Shown here: piece after piece, positions 8,157 to 17,628 of the stretch
How the letters are laid out: each line of letters opens with the position of its first letter
Numbering within the stretch: position 1 is the first letter of the stretch
Assembly (NCBI GenBank): GCA_041653935.1
Contig: JBAZEO010000001.1
Location: 372,001-436,000 of the forward strand
Source of the DNA: JAYEHL01 sp041653935
GTDB taxonomy: Bacteria > Chloroflexota > Dehalococcoidia > E44-bin15
Length of the DNA stretch: 64,000 nt
Direction of reading: 5' to 3'
Position numbers and translations under genes: made by a program
The notes under the pieces: generated by a model
What the model was told of the DNA's origin: nothing
The model's input: the letters and a program-made list of their open reading frames with translations, nothing else
The model's database searches: none

Positions 8157-8495
8157 CTACTTAGCCGCCGGAGTGGCTGTAGTGTCCGCAGTCGCCTGAA
8201 CGGCATCCTTCTTCGGCTTATCTTTACCAGCCGACCTTTTGATTATGCGCTGGTAGAAGAAGCTCAAAATATATTTGAAGTTCTTGAAGAAGTGCTTAAC
8301 AACCGGCCCGGAAAATAGCATGTGCAGAAGCCCGGGGATATCTTCCTTCTCAAAGAAGAATTTGCAGTCCCAGATGATACCTTTGTCACGTACTATTCCT
8401 TCGGCTACTAAAGTACGACCTTCTACTTTAATATCGCTCTTGAACCAGTCAGCATACAGTGCCTGTTTGCCTAGACCTCTCGACCATACTTTCAT
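8157..8495 (-). CDS. Uncharacterised protein, tandem paralog A
   Basis: 112 residues, opening MKVWSRGLGKQALYADWFKSDIKVEG, then a beta-rich region and a hydrophobic FFKNFKYILSFFYQRIIKR segment, ending in a Lys/Ala/Thr-rich tail. It is the first of two tandem paralogs transcribed toward 7733. The shared block is the N-terminal M-x-x-W-S-x-G-L-G motif followed by a V-x-G-I-[IV]-x-[DE] strand. No signal peptide is seen. Function unknown. Confidence 0.72.
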   Translation of the reverse strand: MKVWSRGLGKQALYADWFKSDIKVEGRTLVAEGIVRDKGIIWDCKFFFEKEDIPGLLHMLFSGPVVKHFFKNFKYILSFFYQRIIKRSAGKDKPKKDAVQATADTTATPAAK

Positions 8496-9074
8496 TCTTC
8501 GTACTCCACACTATTAGTTTTAGCTATCCGCAGATGTAGCATTTTACAATATAACATACTTTTTTGGACAGTTCAAGAGCATATTTGTCCCAATAGGGTA
8601 ATAGATTTAACATAACTCCTTAAGGAGAATAGTCTCCTGGCCTCTTTTTTTATGTACGGGTTCAGATGGAAGATGTTTTCCGCCCCCCTAAATCTTCCAT
8701 ACGTTGGGGAACTTGGGAGATAGGAGACACCCTACCTTACACAGCTGCGGCGCGCATACCCTCACCCATGACCCTCTCCCTGCGGAGGGAGAGGGAGTAT
8801 ATTTTTTTGAAGCTATCTCCCCCTGACCCCCTCTTCTAAAAAGAGGGGGAATAATCTTGTCTAGTAGAGTATTCGAACGACCTATACAGCCCTCTTCCTC
8901 TTAAGAAGAGGTTAGCTACTCACAGAGGTGCAGGAGATTCTTCTCCTGCCAGGGGAGTTTGGGGGTGTCCCCAAAATAAGAATTCCCCCAAGAGTGGGGG
9001 ATAAAGGGGGTTGAGAGCAGAGCTTTAAGCCGAGCCGGCTAGAGCCGCCGCAGCTGTATAGGGGAAGATTTACA
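8496..9074. repeat. Intergenic repeat cluster
   Basis: No gene is seen. It holds a CCCCCCTAAATCTTCCATACGTTGGGG unit (about 8680-8712) and the inverted-repeat-bounded composite at 8736-9061. Confidence 0.7.
8736..9061. mobile_element. MITE-like composite element, copy 2
   Basis: Left end TTACACAGCTGCGGCGCGCA, right end GCCGCCGCAGCTGTATA. Inside, in order: the CCCTCACCC/AGAGGGGGAA unit, a TCTAGTAGAGTATTCGAACGAC spacer, the AAGAGGTTAGCT unit, a GAGGTGCAGGAGATTCTTCTCCTGCC hairpin and a CCCCCAAGAGTGGGGG hairpin. About 300 bp from 8758 onward is nearly identical to 11630-11922, which indicates recent duplication or movement. Confidence 0.6.
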
Positions 9075-9113
9075 CAAAAAATCGGGTGCACCCCCGAAAG
9101 AGATGCACCCGAT
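9075..9113 (-). terminator. Intrinsic terminator
   Basis: On the minus strand ATCGGGTGCA...TGCACCCGAT forms a 10-bp stem followed by TTTTTTG. It lies 30 bases downstream of the BadH-like dehydrogenase. Confidence 0.85.
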
Positions 9114-9143
9114 CTAGCGTCTATATTACTTTTAATTCTTAAT

Positions 9144-9935
9144 TTACATCATGGAATAGCCGCCGCTGACGCTCAGCGTCTGGCCGGTGATGAAGCTGGC
9201 AGCATCGGAAGCCATGAAGACCATCGCGTTGGCGATATCCTCGGATTTGCCGACCCTGCGCAGCGGATAGGTCTTGGCGATCTTGGCGACAACTTCGTCG
9301 GTGAAGAAACCGCGGGAAAGCTTCCAGCCGCTGTCCTCGCCGATATCATCTGTGCCGCTGGGAAGGGTAAAGCCCGGGCATACCACGTTAGCCCTGATGC
9401 CGAACTTGCCGTTCTCCCGCGCTATAGCCTTGGTGAAAGCGATAACGGCGCCCTTGGTGCCGCCGTATACAGCCTCTTTGAACTCGCCGACGCGGCCCGC
9501 ATCGGAACCGGTGCTGACAATAGCGCCCTTGCCCTGCTTGATCATCTGGGTCAGTACCGTCTTGGTGACGTTCAATACGCTGCGATAGTTAAGAGCTATA
9601 ACCTTGTCCCAGAAATCGGGACCGGTATCCATAAAGAGTTGCTGGACATCCCAGCCCACGTTGTTGATAAGGACATCGACTGAACCAAACTCAGCAACGG
9701 TCTTATTCACCATAGCCTCTACCTGATCCAGCTTGGTCACATCGGTCTTCATTACGATTACCTTGGCAGCGCCAAGCTTCTTCGCCTTATCGGCCGCCTT
9801 CTGCGCCTGCTTATCATCAAGGTCTGCAATCATTATTTTGCATCCCTCTTTGGCAAAGCCCATGGTTATGCCGAATCCGATGTTCGATCCACCACCTGTG
9901 ATTATTACACTCTTTCCCTTCAGTCCTAGGTCCAT
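9144..9935 (-). CDS. SDR dehydrogenase resembling 2-hydroxycyclohexanecarboxyl-CoA dehydrogenase (BadH-like)
   Basis: 263 residues of a classical short-chain dehydrogenase: NAD-binding GGGSNIG near 14-20, NNVGWD at 91-96, catalytic Ser144, Tyr157 and Lys161. The NN-x-GWD motif and the SDAGRVGEFKEAVYGGTKG block closely resemble the BadH group, which oxidises 2-hydroxycyclohexane-1-carboxyl-CoA in alicyclic acid and benzoate degradation. An AGGAGG seven bases before the ATG at 9935 sets the start; a GTG at 9941 lies too close. The acyl-CoA dehydrogenase upstream at 10012-11196 is in the same orientation with a 76-base gap. The substrate here is inferred from motif likeness only. Confidence 0.82.
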   Translation of the reverse strand: MDLGLKGKSVIITGGGSNIGFGITMGFAKEGCKIMIADLDDKQAQKAADKAKKLGAAKVIVMKTDVTKLDQVEAMVNKTVAEFGSVDVLINNVGWDVQQLFMDTGPDFWDKVIALNYRSVLNVTKTVLTQMIKQGKGAIVSTGSDAGRVGEFKEAVYGGTKGAVIAFTKAIARENGKFGIRANVVCPGFTLPSGTDDIGEDSGWKLSRGFFTDEVVAKIAKTYPLRRVGKSEDIANAMVFMASDAASFITGQTLSVSGGYSMM

Positions 9936-10011
9936 GTACACTCCTCCTTCAATATTTCGCTTAGAGTTTTATGTCAGTCCGACAATTATATCGGAATTAA
10001 CCCCCTAAATT

Positions 10012-11196
10012 CTAGCCCCTCGGCAATCCCAGCCCCGCCGTGGCCAGGATATTGCGCTGTATCTCAGGCGTGCCCCCGGCGAACAGGCATCCCAGGTTGT
10101 TCAGATAGTTGCCGGTCATATAGCCTTCCATCGGCGCCTGCGGGGCGTGCCAGGCCAGCGAGCCGTAGAGCCCCATTATCTCGGTCGATGTCTTGGCCAG
10201 CTTGAAGTAGACCTCGTCGCCAAAGACCTTGGCGATGGACGCCTGGTAGTGCGGGATCAAGCCCTTGGTGATCATCCATATAACTCGATAAGCAAGCAGG
10301 CGCGAGGCGTAAACCTCGATAGCCATATCCGCCACCCTCTGCCGCACGATCGGGTCCTTGGCCAGCGGCCTGCCGCCGTAGCTGGTGTTCTTGACGAATT
10401 CGACCAGGTCGTCCAGCGCGCGCTTCGTTTGACCGCCGATGGCCGCCAGCGTGCCGCGCTCGAAGCCGAGGATGGTCATCATGATGAGCCATCCGCCGTT
10501 CTTGGGGCCGAGCATGTTCTCCTTGGGCACGCGCACGTTATCGAAATAGACCTCGCAGAAGCCGGGAGCGCCCACCATATTTATAATAGGGCGCACCTCG
10601 ATGCCGGGTGTTTTCATATCGATCAGGAAGAAACTGATGCCGCGGTGTTTCTTGGCCGTGGGGTCTGTCCTTGTTGTCATGTAGCAGAAATCGCCGTGCA
10701 GGCCGAAGCTGATCCATATCTTCTGGCCGTTAATCACATAAGAATCGCCGTCCTCTACGGCGCTGGTCTGTATCCCGGCGGAATCGGAGCCGAAGTTGGG
10801 CTCGGAGAAGCATTGTATCCACATGACCTCGCCGTGCGCGATAGGGGGCAGGTACTTGTCCTTCTGCGCCTCGGTGCCGTGGACGAGAACGGTGGGGCCG
10901 ACTATCCCGCTGCCGCCCTGGTCCATACGCGGCGCCCTGGCATAGGCCATCTCCTCATTGAAGATGAGGTACTGCATCTCGGTGCCCTCGAGGCCGCCAT
11001 ACTTCTTGGGCCAGAGCGTGGCTATCCACCCCTTTTGACCGATCTTGCGCGTGAACTGCTTGGTGAACTCCCACTCCTCCTCTGTCTCCCCGCCATGGAG
11101 CACCATCCGCTCGTATTTGTGCGGCAGCTCCTTCTTCAGGAAATCGCGAACTTCCTTGCGAAAGGCTTCTTCTTCAGGGGTAAATGTGAAATCCAA
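10012..11196 (-). CDS. Acyl-CoA dehydrogenase family protein
   Basis: 394 residues from a TTG start at 11196, which has AGGAGT at good spacing; the frame stays open to another TTG at 11214. Domain order is typical: N-terminal helical domain (FTPEEEAFRKEVRDFLKKELP), central beta domain with CFSEPNFGSDSAGIQT, C-terminal helical domain ending LFAGGTPEIQRNILA. The GGT-x-EIQRN form lacks the Glu found at the YEGT position of medium-chain enzymes, so the catalytic base must lie elsewhere or the substrate differ. It transfers electrons to FAD and then an electron-transfer flavoprotein. It is transcribed with the BadH-like gene, suggesting alicyclic or branched acyl-CoA oxidation. Confidence 0.88.
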   Translation of the reverse strand: MDFTFTPEEEAFRKEVRDFLKKELPHKYERMVLHGGETEEEWEFTKQFTRKIGQKGWIATLWPKKYGGLEGTEMQYLIFNEEMAYARAPRMDQGGSGIVGPTVLVHGTEAQKDKYLPPIAHGEVMWIQCFSEPNFGSDSAGIQTSAVEDGDSYVINGQKIWISFGLHGDFCYMTTRTDPTAKKHRGISFFLIDMKTPGIEVRPIINMVGAPGFCEVYFDNVRVPKENMLGPKNGGWLIMMTILGFERGTLAAIGGQTKRALDDLVEFVKNTSYGGRPLAKDPIVRQRVADMAIEVYASRLLAYRVIWMITKGLIPHYQASIAKVFGDEVYFKLAKTSTEIMGLYGSLAWHAPQAPMEGYMTGNYLNNLGCLFAGGTPEIQRNILATAGLGLPRG

Positions 11197-11214
11197 TACA
11201 TTACTCCTAGTCAA

Positions 11215-12090
11215 TTAATAAAAGGCGCAAACCTCTACAATTCTATTGAAAAAGGGTATATCACGTCAAGTGCTTAATGATGTTGGACGAGTATTATCAA
11301 GGTGGAGATTAGAGCTGTTCTCCGAACCCCCTGTAGTCCCCCATACGTTGGGGAACTTTTATTAATTTAAATCTCCATCCCTCTGACTCCCTTCCCTCAA
11401 GGAAGGGAGGACTTTATACGTACTTCTTTCAAGATTGAAAGCTGAAGCAATTAGACGTGTTACAGCTGCGGCGCGCGTGCCCTCACCCTTACCCTCTCCC
11501 TGCGGGGGAGAGGGAGAATATTTTGAAAGCTATCTCCCCCTGACCCCCTCTTCTAAAAAGAGGGGGAACTATGGCGATTAGGATAGCATTCGAACTGTTC
11601 TACAGCCCTCTCAAAAGAGAGGTTAGCAACCCTCACCCTTACCCTCTCCCTGCGGGGGAGAGGGAGAATATTTTGAAAGCTATCTCCCCCTAACCCCCTC
11701 TTCTAAAAAGAGGGGGAATAATCTCGTCTCGTAGAGTATTCGAACGACCTATACAGCCCTCTTCCTCTTAGGAAGAGGTTAGCTACTCACAGAGGTGCAG
11801 GAGAATCATCTCCTGCCAGGGGTTTTGGGGGTGCCCCCCAAATAAGAATTCCCCCAAGAGTGGGGGATAAAGGGGGTTGAGAGCAGAGCTTTAAGCCGAG
11901 CTGGCCAGAGCCGCCACAGCTAAAAGGTCGGAAATCGCTAACCTCTCTCTACGAGAGACGGCTGATTTAAAATAATAGCCAAGACATTCTTATTCCCCCT
12001 CTTTGTTAAATAGTGGGCTAGAGGGAGTTCTATCTCCTACTCACTATTTTTACCTTGCGGTTACGTACGGATTTGTGTTAACATTAAAAG
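11215..12090. repeat. Large intergenic repeat cluster
   Basis: About 870 bases without a supported gene. It contains a TCCCCCATACGTTGGGG unit (about 11335-11357), a CCCTTCCCTCAAGGAAGGG unit (about 11390-11408), and a composite from TTACAGCTGCGGCGCGC (about 11460) to GAGCCGCCACAGCT (about 11922). That composite has two near-identical tandem copies of the CCCTCACCC/AGAGGGGGAA unit, at about 11479-11569 and 11630-11721. The last 170 bases before the next gene are AT-richer and could hold its promoter. Confidence 0.7.
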
Positions 12091-12096
12091 TTGTAT

Positions 12097-15000
12097 ATGG
12101 CAGAAAAACATACTATGAAATACTCTTTAGGCATAGACATCGGCTCGGCAAGCGCAAAACTGGCCCTGCTCAATGACCTGGGCGGAATAGTTATACTCGA
12201 TATCGAGAAGATAACCGCCTCCCCCCAGGACGCGGCGTCCTCCCTGCTCTCGCGGCTCAGCGCCAGGGTGCGGCTGGAGGACATAACCACGGCCGGCGTC
12301 TCCGGCTCCGGCAAGAGCGTGATACCCAAGGATCTGAACTGGTCCGTGTACAGCAGCTCGCTGTCGATAGCGGCCGGCATTCTGCGCTTTCATCCCGATG
12401 CCAAAACGATTCTCCAGATCGGCGGGCAGACCTCGCTGGTGATAGGGCTCGAGGATGGGCTCAAGAAACCGTGGAAGGTGGCCTCCAACCCGCTGTGCGC
12501 CGCGGGCACCGGGCGCTTTCTTGACCAGCAGTCGTACCGGCTGGGCATAAAGATAGAGGATTTCGCCGACACTGCACAGAAGACGGGGGAGACCGCGCCC
12601 AGGATAGCGGCCAGGTGCAGCGTATTTGCCAAGACGGACCTGATACACCTGCAGCAGAAGGGCATACCGCTGGGGGCCATGCTCAGAGGCCTGTGCGACA
12701 GCATAGCGCGCGGTGTGGTCTCTCTGACCAAGGGCGTATTCGCCGAGCCGGTATATTTCGTGGGCGGGGTTGCCGCCAATAAGGCCATCGTGGAATCGCT
12801 GGAGGAAGCGGTCTCGGCGCGCAACGGACATAAGGTAACAGTAAACGTCCCTGATAACTTTTTCCATATCGAGGCCATCGGCTCGGCGCTGCTGGCGCTG
12901 GAGGCCAAGAAGCAATCGCGCGTTATATTCCTGCCCAAGTCGGACGTAGAGCAATGCTACTGGGAGACGCCGCGGCTGGGCCACCTCACGCAAGAGACCA
13001 CATTTAAACATCACAATATCGATAAGCCTTTTAATGGATACCTGGGCGTGGACATAGGCTCGACCAGCACCAAGGCGGTGATACTGGACGAGTCCGGCAA
13101 ACAAGTCTTAGCCAAGAACTACCTGATGACGGCGGGACGGCCCATCGACGCCATACAGAACGTATTCAAAAATCTCCTGGCCGAGGTCGGGGATAACGCA
13201 AAGATACTCGGGGTCGGCATCACCGGATCGGGCCGATACCTGGTAGGCAGCTACATAGGCGCCGACCTCATCAGGAACGAGATAACAGCGCAGACCCGCG
13301 CCGCCGCGGACGTGGACCCGGACGCGGACATCATCGAAATAGGCGGACAGGACTCCAAACTCGTCCTGAAGAGGAACGGCGTGGTTGTGGACTACCAGAT
13401 GAACAAGGCCTGCGCCGCGGGCACGGGCAGCTTCATCGATGAGCTGGCGGAACAGCTCGGGGTCAACGTCAAGAACGGCGAGTTCGCCAAACTGGCCTTC
13501 CAGGCGCCCCACACCATAGGACTGGGCTCCAGGTGCGCCGCCTTCATGGGACAGGCGGTGGCCTCGGCAAAACAGGAGGGCGTGCCGGTGGAGATCATCT
13601 GCGCCAGCCTGGCCAACTCCATCGCCGGCAACTATCTATCGAAGGTTGTCAGCAGGCGCAAGCTGGGAGATAAGGTCATACTAACAGGAGCGGTATTCTA
13701 CAACGACGCCGTGGTATCGGCCTTCAAGCAGGCCCTGCCCGGCAAAACGATAATCGTGCCCGAGCATAAAGAGGTCAGCGGCGCCATGGGCGCGGCCCTC
13801 CTGGCCCGGGAGTGGCTCAAATCGGTGCCGTCGCGCTTCAAGGGCTTCCAGCAGGTGATAGACCAGGAATATAAGCTGTCGACATTCATCTGCAAGGGCT
13901 GCGAGAACAACTGCACCATCAGCCGCCTTGACATCGCGGGCGAGCACGCCACGTTCTACGGCAGCAGGTGCGATAAATACGACAGCTCGGTGCTCAAAGA
14001 CAAGCAGGAGCCGACGCCGTTCGACGAGCGCGAGAAATTATTATTCAAGGAATATAAGGAGGGCACAGGCACCGGGCCCACCGTGGGCATACCGAGGGCG
14101 CTGGCAACGTACGATTTCGCGCCGCTGCTCATCGGCTTCTTAAACGACCTCGATGTAAAAGTCATCCTGTCCAGCAAGACGAACAAGCACATCATAGAGC
14201 AGGCCTGCGAGCTGAGCTACACGGACAGCTGCTTCCCCATCAAACTGCTGCACGGCCACGCCGCGAGCCTGGAAGATGTGGATTATATACTCTATCCCAG
14301 CGCCATACGCCTGGGCTTGAAGGACGGCGACGAGAACCAGAAATACTCATGCCCGCTGGTCCAGGCCTCGCCTTATATCATCGGAGAAGCGCTGGATCTG
14401 GGTGAGAAGCTGCTGATACCCACGCTGGACTTCAGCATGGGCGACGAAGATGTAGTTAAGAACCTGACCGACGCCGCCGCAAAGATGGGCTTCAGCCGCG
14501 CCAAGGGAAAGAAAGCGGCCCTCGCCGGCATCAGGGCCTTCCGCGAGTTCGAGAGGGCGCAGATCGAGGCCGGGCGCAAGATACTCGATGAGATACATAA
14601 GAACAAACAGACGGGCGTGGTGATAATGGCGCGTTCCTACATGTCGCAGGACGCCGGCGCCAACCTGGGCATCGCCAAAGAGCTGGCCGACCTGGGCGTG
14701 GTGCCGATACCCATGGAGTTCCTGGACCTCAAGTCGGTGAATCCCAAGGATTACTCCGACCGCCCCTACTGGTTCTACGAGGGTAAGCACATATCCGCCG
14801 CGTCCATCGTAGCTAAGGACCCGCAATTATACGGCCTGCTGCTGACCAACTTCGGCTGCGGCCCCAACTCGTTCATCATCAAGATGGCCCAGGACATCAT
14901 GGGCGGCAAGCCCATGGGGCAGCTGGAGATCGACGAGCACGCCGCCGAGGCCGGGCTGATAACACGGCTCGAGGCCTTCGTGGACACGATAAACAGCTAC

Positions 15001-16257
15001 TCGAAGAGCGGCAAGGCCGCTCACGGTTTCGGCAAGGAGATCTACCGCTCCGCGCCCACCATGCAGAACAAGGGACAGACCATCATGCTGCCGCGCATGG
15101 CGCCTCAGGCCGAGATGCTGGCCGCGGCCATGCGCGCCTTCGGCGTGAAGGCGTTCGTGCTCCCGGAGACGACCGAGCACTCGCTGCAGCTGAGCAACAA
15201 GGTTACGGAAGGGACCGAGTGTTTGCCCTACCGCGTGACGCTGGGCGATTTCATATATTTCATGCAGGAGAGCGACCATAAAGGCATCGACATGAACAAC
15301 GTGGAGGGGTTCATGCCCAGCGCCTTCGGTCCCTGCCGCTTCGGCAAGTACGTGGTGGAGGAGGTGCGGGCCTTAAAAGACCTGGGATTCGACCTGCCGT
15401 TCCGCACCACGGTATCGAACAACGCCTACCGCGACCTGGGGCTGGGCACGGCGTTCGAGCGCCTGGCGTGGCGGGGCATCGTGGCCATGGACTACCTGGA
15501 GAGGATACTCTGGCGCACCCGCCCCTACGAGAAGAACCCCGGCGCCGCCGACGCCCTCTTCAATAAATACACCGCCCGCATCGTCGAGCGCATAGAACAC
15601 AATGAAGCATTCAACGACCTGCTGCAGGCCGCCACCGCCGAGGCCAAATCGATAATGGACAAGGACATGCCGCGAAAACCCCTCGTCGGCATCAACGGGG
15701 AGATATTCCTGCGCTCCAACCGCTTCAGCAACTGCGACCTGGCGCGGCAGTGCGAGAAGGCCGGGCTCGAGGTCATCGTATCCCCGATGGGGGAGTGGAT
15801 GAACTACATCACGCACCGCAACATAGAAGACGGCGTCCGCGAGAAACAGCTCAAGAAGATGACGAAAGGCTATATCAAGAAGCTTATCCAGGAGAAGGAC
15901 GAGCGCTCCGTGGCGGTGAACTTCAACGGCCTGCTTGACATAAAAGACCCGACCACAAAGGAAGTATTAGCCTTGTCCGGGACATATCTCTCGGCCAAGT
16001 GCGGCAGCGAGGCCGTGCTGAGCCTGGGCACCGGCATCGAGTGGCTGGAGAATGATAAGTTCGCCGGCGTGATCTCGGTGATGCCGCACGGCTGCATGCC
16101 CGGCGGTATCGTGGCCGCCATGTCGGAGAAGCTCAGCGAGATGCACCACAAGCCATGGATCAACCTGACCTACGACGGCACCATGGAGACCAATAACCTG
16201 GAGCGCATCAACAACTTCGCCGAGATCATCAGGTTCTGCTCAGGGCAGCATATCTAA
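12097..16257 (+). CDS. Giant 2-hydroxyacyl-CoA dehydratase activase / dehydratase-related fusion protein
   Basis: About 1386 residues. Two tandem BadF/BcrA-type ATPase domains come first (roughly 9-270 and 315-580). Each begins LGIDIGSAS or LGVDIGSTS and carries CAAGTG plus a second Cys (ARCSVF, SRCAAF), which in activators ligate a shared [4Fe-4S] cluster. Then follow a DUF2229-like domain (FICKGCENNCTISR) and a HgdB-like C-terminal part with ECLPYRVTLGDFIYFM. Such proteins couple ATP hydrolysis to low-potential electron transfer for 2-hydroxyacyl-CoA dehydration or ring reduction. The gene stands alone with repeats on both sides. The start is uncertain: TTG 12091, ATG 12097 and ATG 12115 are all possible, with weak ribosome sites. 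Confidence 0.85.
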   Translation: MAEKHTMKYSLGIDIGSASAKLALLNDLGGIVILDIEKITASPQDAASSLLSRLSARVRLEDITTAGVSGSGKSVIPKDLNWSVYSSSLSIAAGILRFHPDAKTILQIGGQTSLVIGLEDGLKKPWKVASNPLCAAGTGRFLDQQSYRLGIKIEDFADTAQKTGETAPRIAARCSVFAKTDLIHLQQKGIPLGAMLRGLCDSIARGVVSLTKGVFAEPVYFVGGVAANKAIVESLEEAVSARNGHKVTVNVPDNFFHIEAIGSALLALEAKKQSRVIFLPKSDVEQCYWETPRLGHLTQETTFKHHNIDKPFNGYLGVDIGSTSTKAVILDESGKQVLAKNYLMTAGRPIDAIQNVFKNLLAEVGDNAKILGVGITGSGRYLVGSYIGADLIRNEITAQTRAAADVDPDADIIEIGGQDSKLVLKRNGVVVDYQMNKACAAGTGSFIDELAEQLGVNVKNGEFAKLAFQAPHTIGLGSRCAAFMGQAVASAKQEGVPVEIICASLANSIAGNYLSKVVSRRKLGDKVILTGAVFYNDAVVSAFKQALPGKTIIVPEHKEVSGAMGAALLAREWLKSVPSRFKGFQQVIDQEYKLSTFICKGCENNCTISRLDIAGEHATFYGSRCDKYDSSVLKDKQEPTPFDEREKLLFKEYKEGTGTGPTVGIPRALATYDFAPLLIGFLNDLDVKVILSSKTNKHIIEQACELSYTDSCFPIKLLHGHAASLEDVDYILYPSAIRLGLKDGDENQKYSCPLVQASPYIIGEALDLGEKLLIPTLDFSMGDEDVVKNLTDAAAKMGFSRAKGKKAALAGIRAFREFERAQIEAGRKILDEIHKNKQTGVVIMARSYMSQDAGANLGIAKELADLGVVPIPMEFLDLKSVNPKDYSDRPYWFYEGKHISAASIVAKDPQLYGLLLTNFGCGPNSFIIKMAQDIMGGKPMGQLEIDEHAAEAGLITRLEAFVDTINSYSKSGKAAHGFGKEIYRSAPTMQNKGQTIMLPRMAPQAEMLAAAMRAFGVKAFVLPETTEHSLQLSNKVTEGTECLPYRVTLGDFIYFMQESDHKGIDMNNVEGFMPSAFGPCRFGKYVVEEVRALKDLGFDLPFRTTVSNNAYRDLGLGTAFERLAWRGIVAMDYLERILWRTRPYEKNPGAADALFNKYTARIVERIEHNEAFNDLLQAATAEAKSIMDKDMPRKPLVGINGEIFLRSNRFSNCDLARQCEKAGLEVIVSPMGEWMNYITHRNIEDGVREKQLKKMTKGYIKKLIQEKDERSVAVNFNGLLDIKDPTTKEVLALSGTYLSAKCGSEAVLSLGTGIEWLENDKFAGVISVMPHGCMPGGIVAAMSEKLSEMHHKPWINLTYDGTMETNNLERINNFAEIIRFCSGQHI

Positions 16258-16640
16258 TTTAAAGCACACCCTCACCCTAACCCTCTCCCTGCGGAGGGCG
16301 AGGGAAGTTTTTTTGAAGCTATCTCCCCCTAGCCCCCTCTTCTAAAAAGAGGGGGAAGAGGCTCCGCCTCGGGGCCGTTCGATTAAAGTTAGCAATAACC
16401 TGTCATACTGAGGCAGCGCCGAAGTATCTCGTCGAGATTCTTCATCGTTCCAGACAAGGATTCAGAATGACAGCACAGGGTGTCCGTAGGGGCGAACCCC
16501 TGTGTTCGCCCGCACAGTCCTCCCTCTCTTGAGGAGAGGGAGTAAGAGGGAGAGAGATTTAATAATAAATTCTTTCATATAGTACCTATCATGGAAAGCC
16601 TCAGCACGAATTCCCCCTTGACAACAACCCCTGATATGCT
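16258..16640. repeat. Intergenic repeat cluster
   Basis: No gene is seen. It holds a CCCTCACCC/AGAGGGGGAA unit (about 16266-16352), a TGTCATACTGAGGCAGCGCCG...CAGAATGACA unit (about 16400-16472; a fragment recurs at about 36858), a GGGGCGAACCCCTGTGTTCGCCC palindrome (about 16489-16511) and a TCCTCCCTCTCTTGAGGAGAGGGAG unit (about 16526-16552). A second inverted pair lies near the antitoxin start. Confidence 0.7.
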
Positions 16641-16691
16641 ATAATTTAATATCCCAATGTTTCAATAGGCCAATGTGCCAAGGAGAAAACA

Positions 16692-16976
16692 ATGAGCGCA
16701 ATGACAAAACTCACCGGCGGCGGACAGATCACCCTGCCCAAGGCCATCAGAACGAAAACCAACATGCAGCCCGGCGACTTTGTTGAGGTCGATCTGGATA
16801 ATGAAGGCCACATCGTGCTGACGCCCAAGAAGCTGGTCAACGCCAGCCAGGCCTACTTCTGGAGCGAGGAATGGCAGAAAGGCGAAGCCAGAGCGGATGA
16901 GGATATAAAGAGCGGCCGCGTGAAGAAGTTCTCATCGGTCAAAGACGCCGCCGCATACCTTGAGAGCAAAGGCTAG
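16692..16976 (+). CDS. AbrB/MazE/SpoVT-type antitoxin
   Basis: 94 residues. Residues about 4-45 form the swapped-hairpin AbrB/MazE DNA-binding fold (KLTGGGQITLPKAIRTKTNMQPGDFVEVDLDNEGHIVLTPKK). The acidic C-terminal part would bind and neutralise the toxin encoded three bases downstream. AAGGAG precedes the ATG. Antitoxins of this type also repress their own operon. Confidence 0.88.
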   Translation: MSAMTKLTGGGQITLPKAIRTKTNMQPGDFVEVDLDNEGHIVLTPKKLVNASQAYFWSEEWQKGEARADEDIKSGRVKKFSSVKDAAAYLESKG

Positions 16977-16979
16977 GGC

Positions 16980-17240
16980 ATGGAGATAGTCCTCACCGGG
17001 CAATTCGAAGCCGCCTATGGCAGGCTCTCCGCAACGGATAAACGTAGCGTGCGCAAAGCCATCACGCTGCTGGGCGGTAACCCGCGCTATCCCGGCCTTC
17101 ACGTCAAGAAGATGGAGGGGCACAGGAGCATTTGGGAAGCCAGACCCTCGGACCGTTTAAGGATGACATTTGAAATGACGGGCGAGACCATCACCCTGCG
17201 CAACGTCGGGGAGCACGATAAGGTTTTAAAGAGACCATAG
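16980..17240 (+). CDS. RelE/ParE-family toxin
   Basis: 86 residues with the compact RelE/ParE fold: helical N-terminus (FEAAYGRLSATDKRSVRKAITLL), then LHVKKMEGHRSIWEARPSDRLRMTFEMTGETITLRNVGEHDKVLK. RelE-like members cut mRNA at the ribosome. It begins three bases after the antitoxin stop. The conserved basic residues needed for RNA cleavage seem present (R-x-R-M block), but I cannot tell RelE from ParE activity. Confidence 0.85.
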   Translation: MEIVLTGQFEAAYGRLSATDKRSVRKAITLLGGNPRYPGLHVKKMEGHRSIWEARPSDRLRMTFEMTGETITLRNVGEHDKVLKRP

Positions 17241-17628
17241 CCCTCACCCTTACCCTCTCCCTGCGGAGGAAGAGGGAATTGTTTTTTTAAAGCTATCTCC
17301 CCCTGACCCCCTCTTCTAAAAAGAGGGGGAAGAGGCTTCGCCTCAAGGACACGAACGGTCGAGAATACCTCGCCCCTACGTAGCCCCCAAAGAATGGGGT
17401 AGCTCTCGTCATCACCCCAGCCTCTCCCACCATTTGTAGTTGATATCGACACTCACTATAGCCCTCCCCATTAAAGGGAGGTTAGTTTATAATAAAGAGG
17501 TGCAGGAGAATCATCTCCTGCCAGGGGTTTGGGGGTGTCCCCCATTTTTTAAAATCCTCCAACGTATGGGGGATATAGGGGGTTCGGAAAACAGCTAATC
17601 CCCGCACATTGAAAAAGAGGATGATAAT
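17241..17628. repeat. Intergenic repeat cluster
   Basis: It holds a CCCTCACCC/AGAGGGGGAA unit (about 17241-17331), a CCCCTACGTAGCCCCCAAAGAATGGGG stretch, an AAAGGGAGGTTAGTTTA unit and a GAGGTGCAGGAGAATCATC...GGGGGTTCGG unit (about 17496-17590). No coding sequence is supported until 17629. Confidence 0.7.

Noticed and set aside
10147..11277. A 376-codon plus-strand frame across the acyl-CoA dehydrogenase
   Set aside because: Antisense to a clear acyl-CoA dehydrogenase with complete domains; GC-rich codons keep the opposite strand open.
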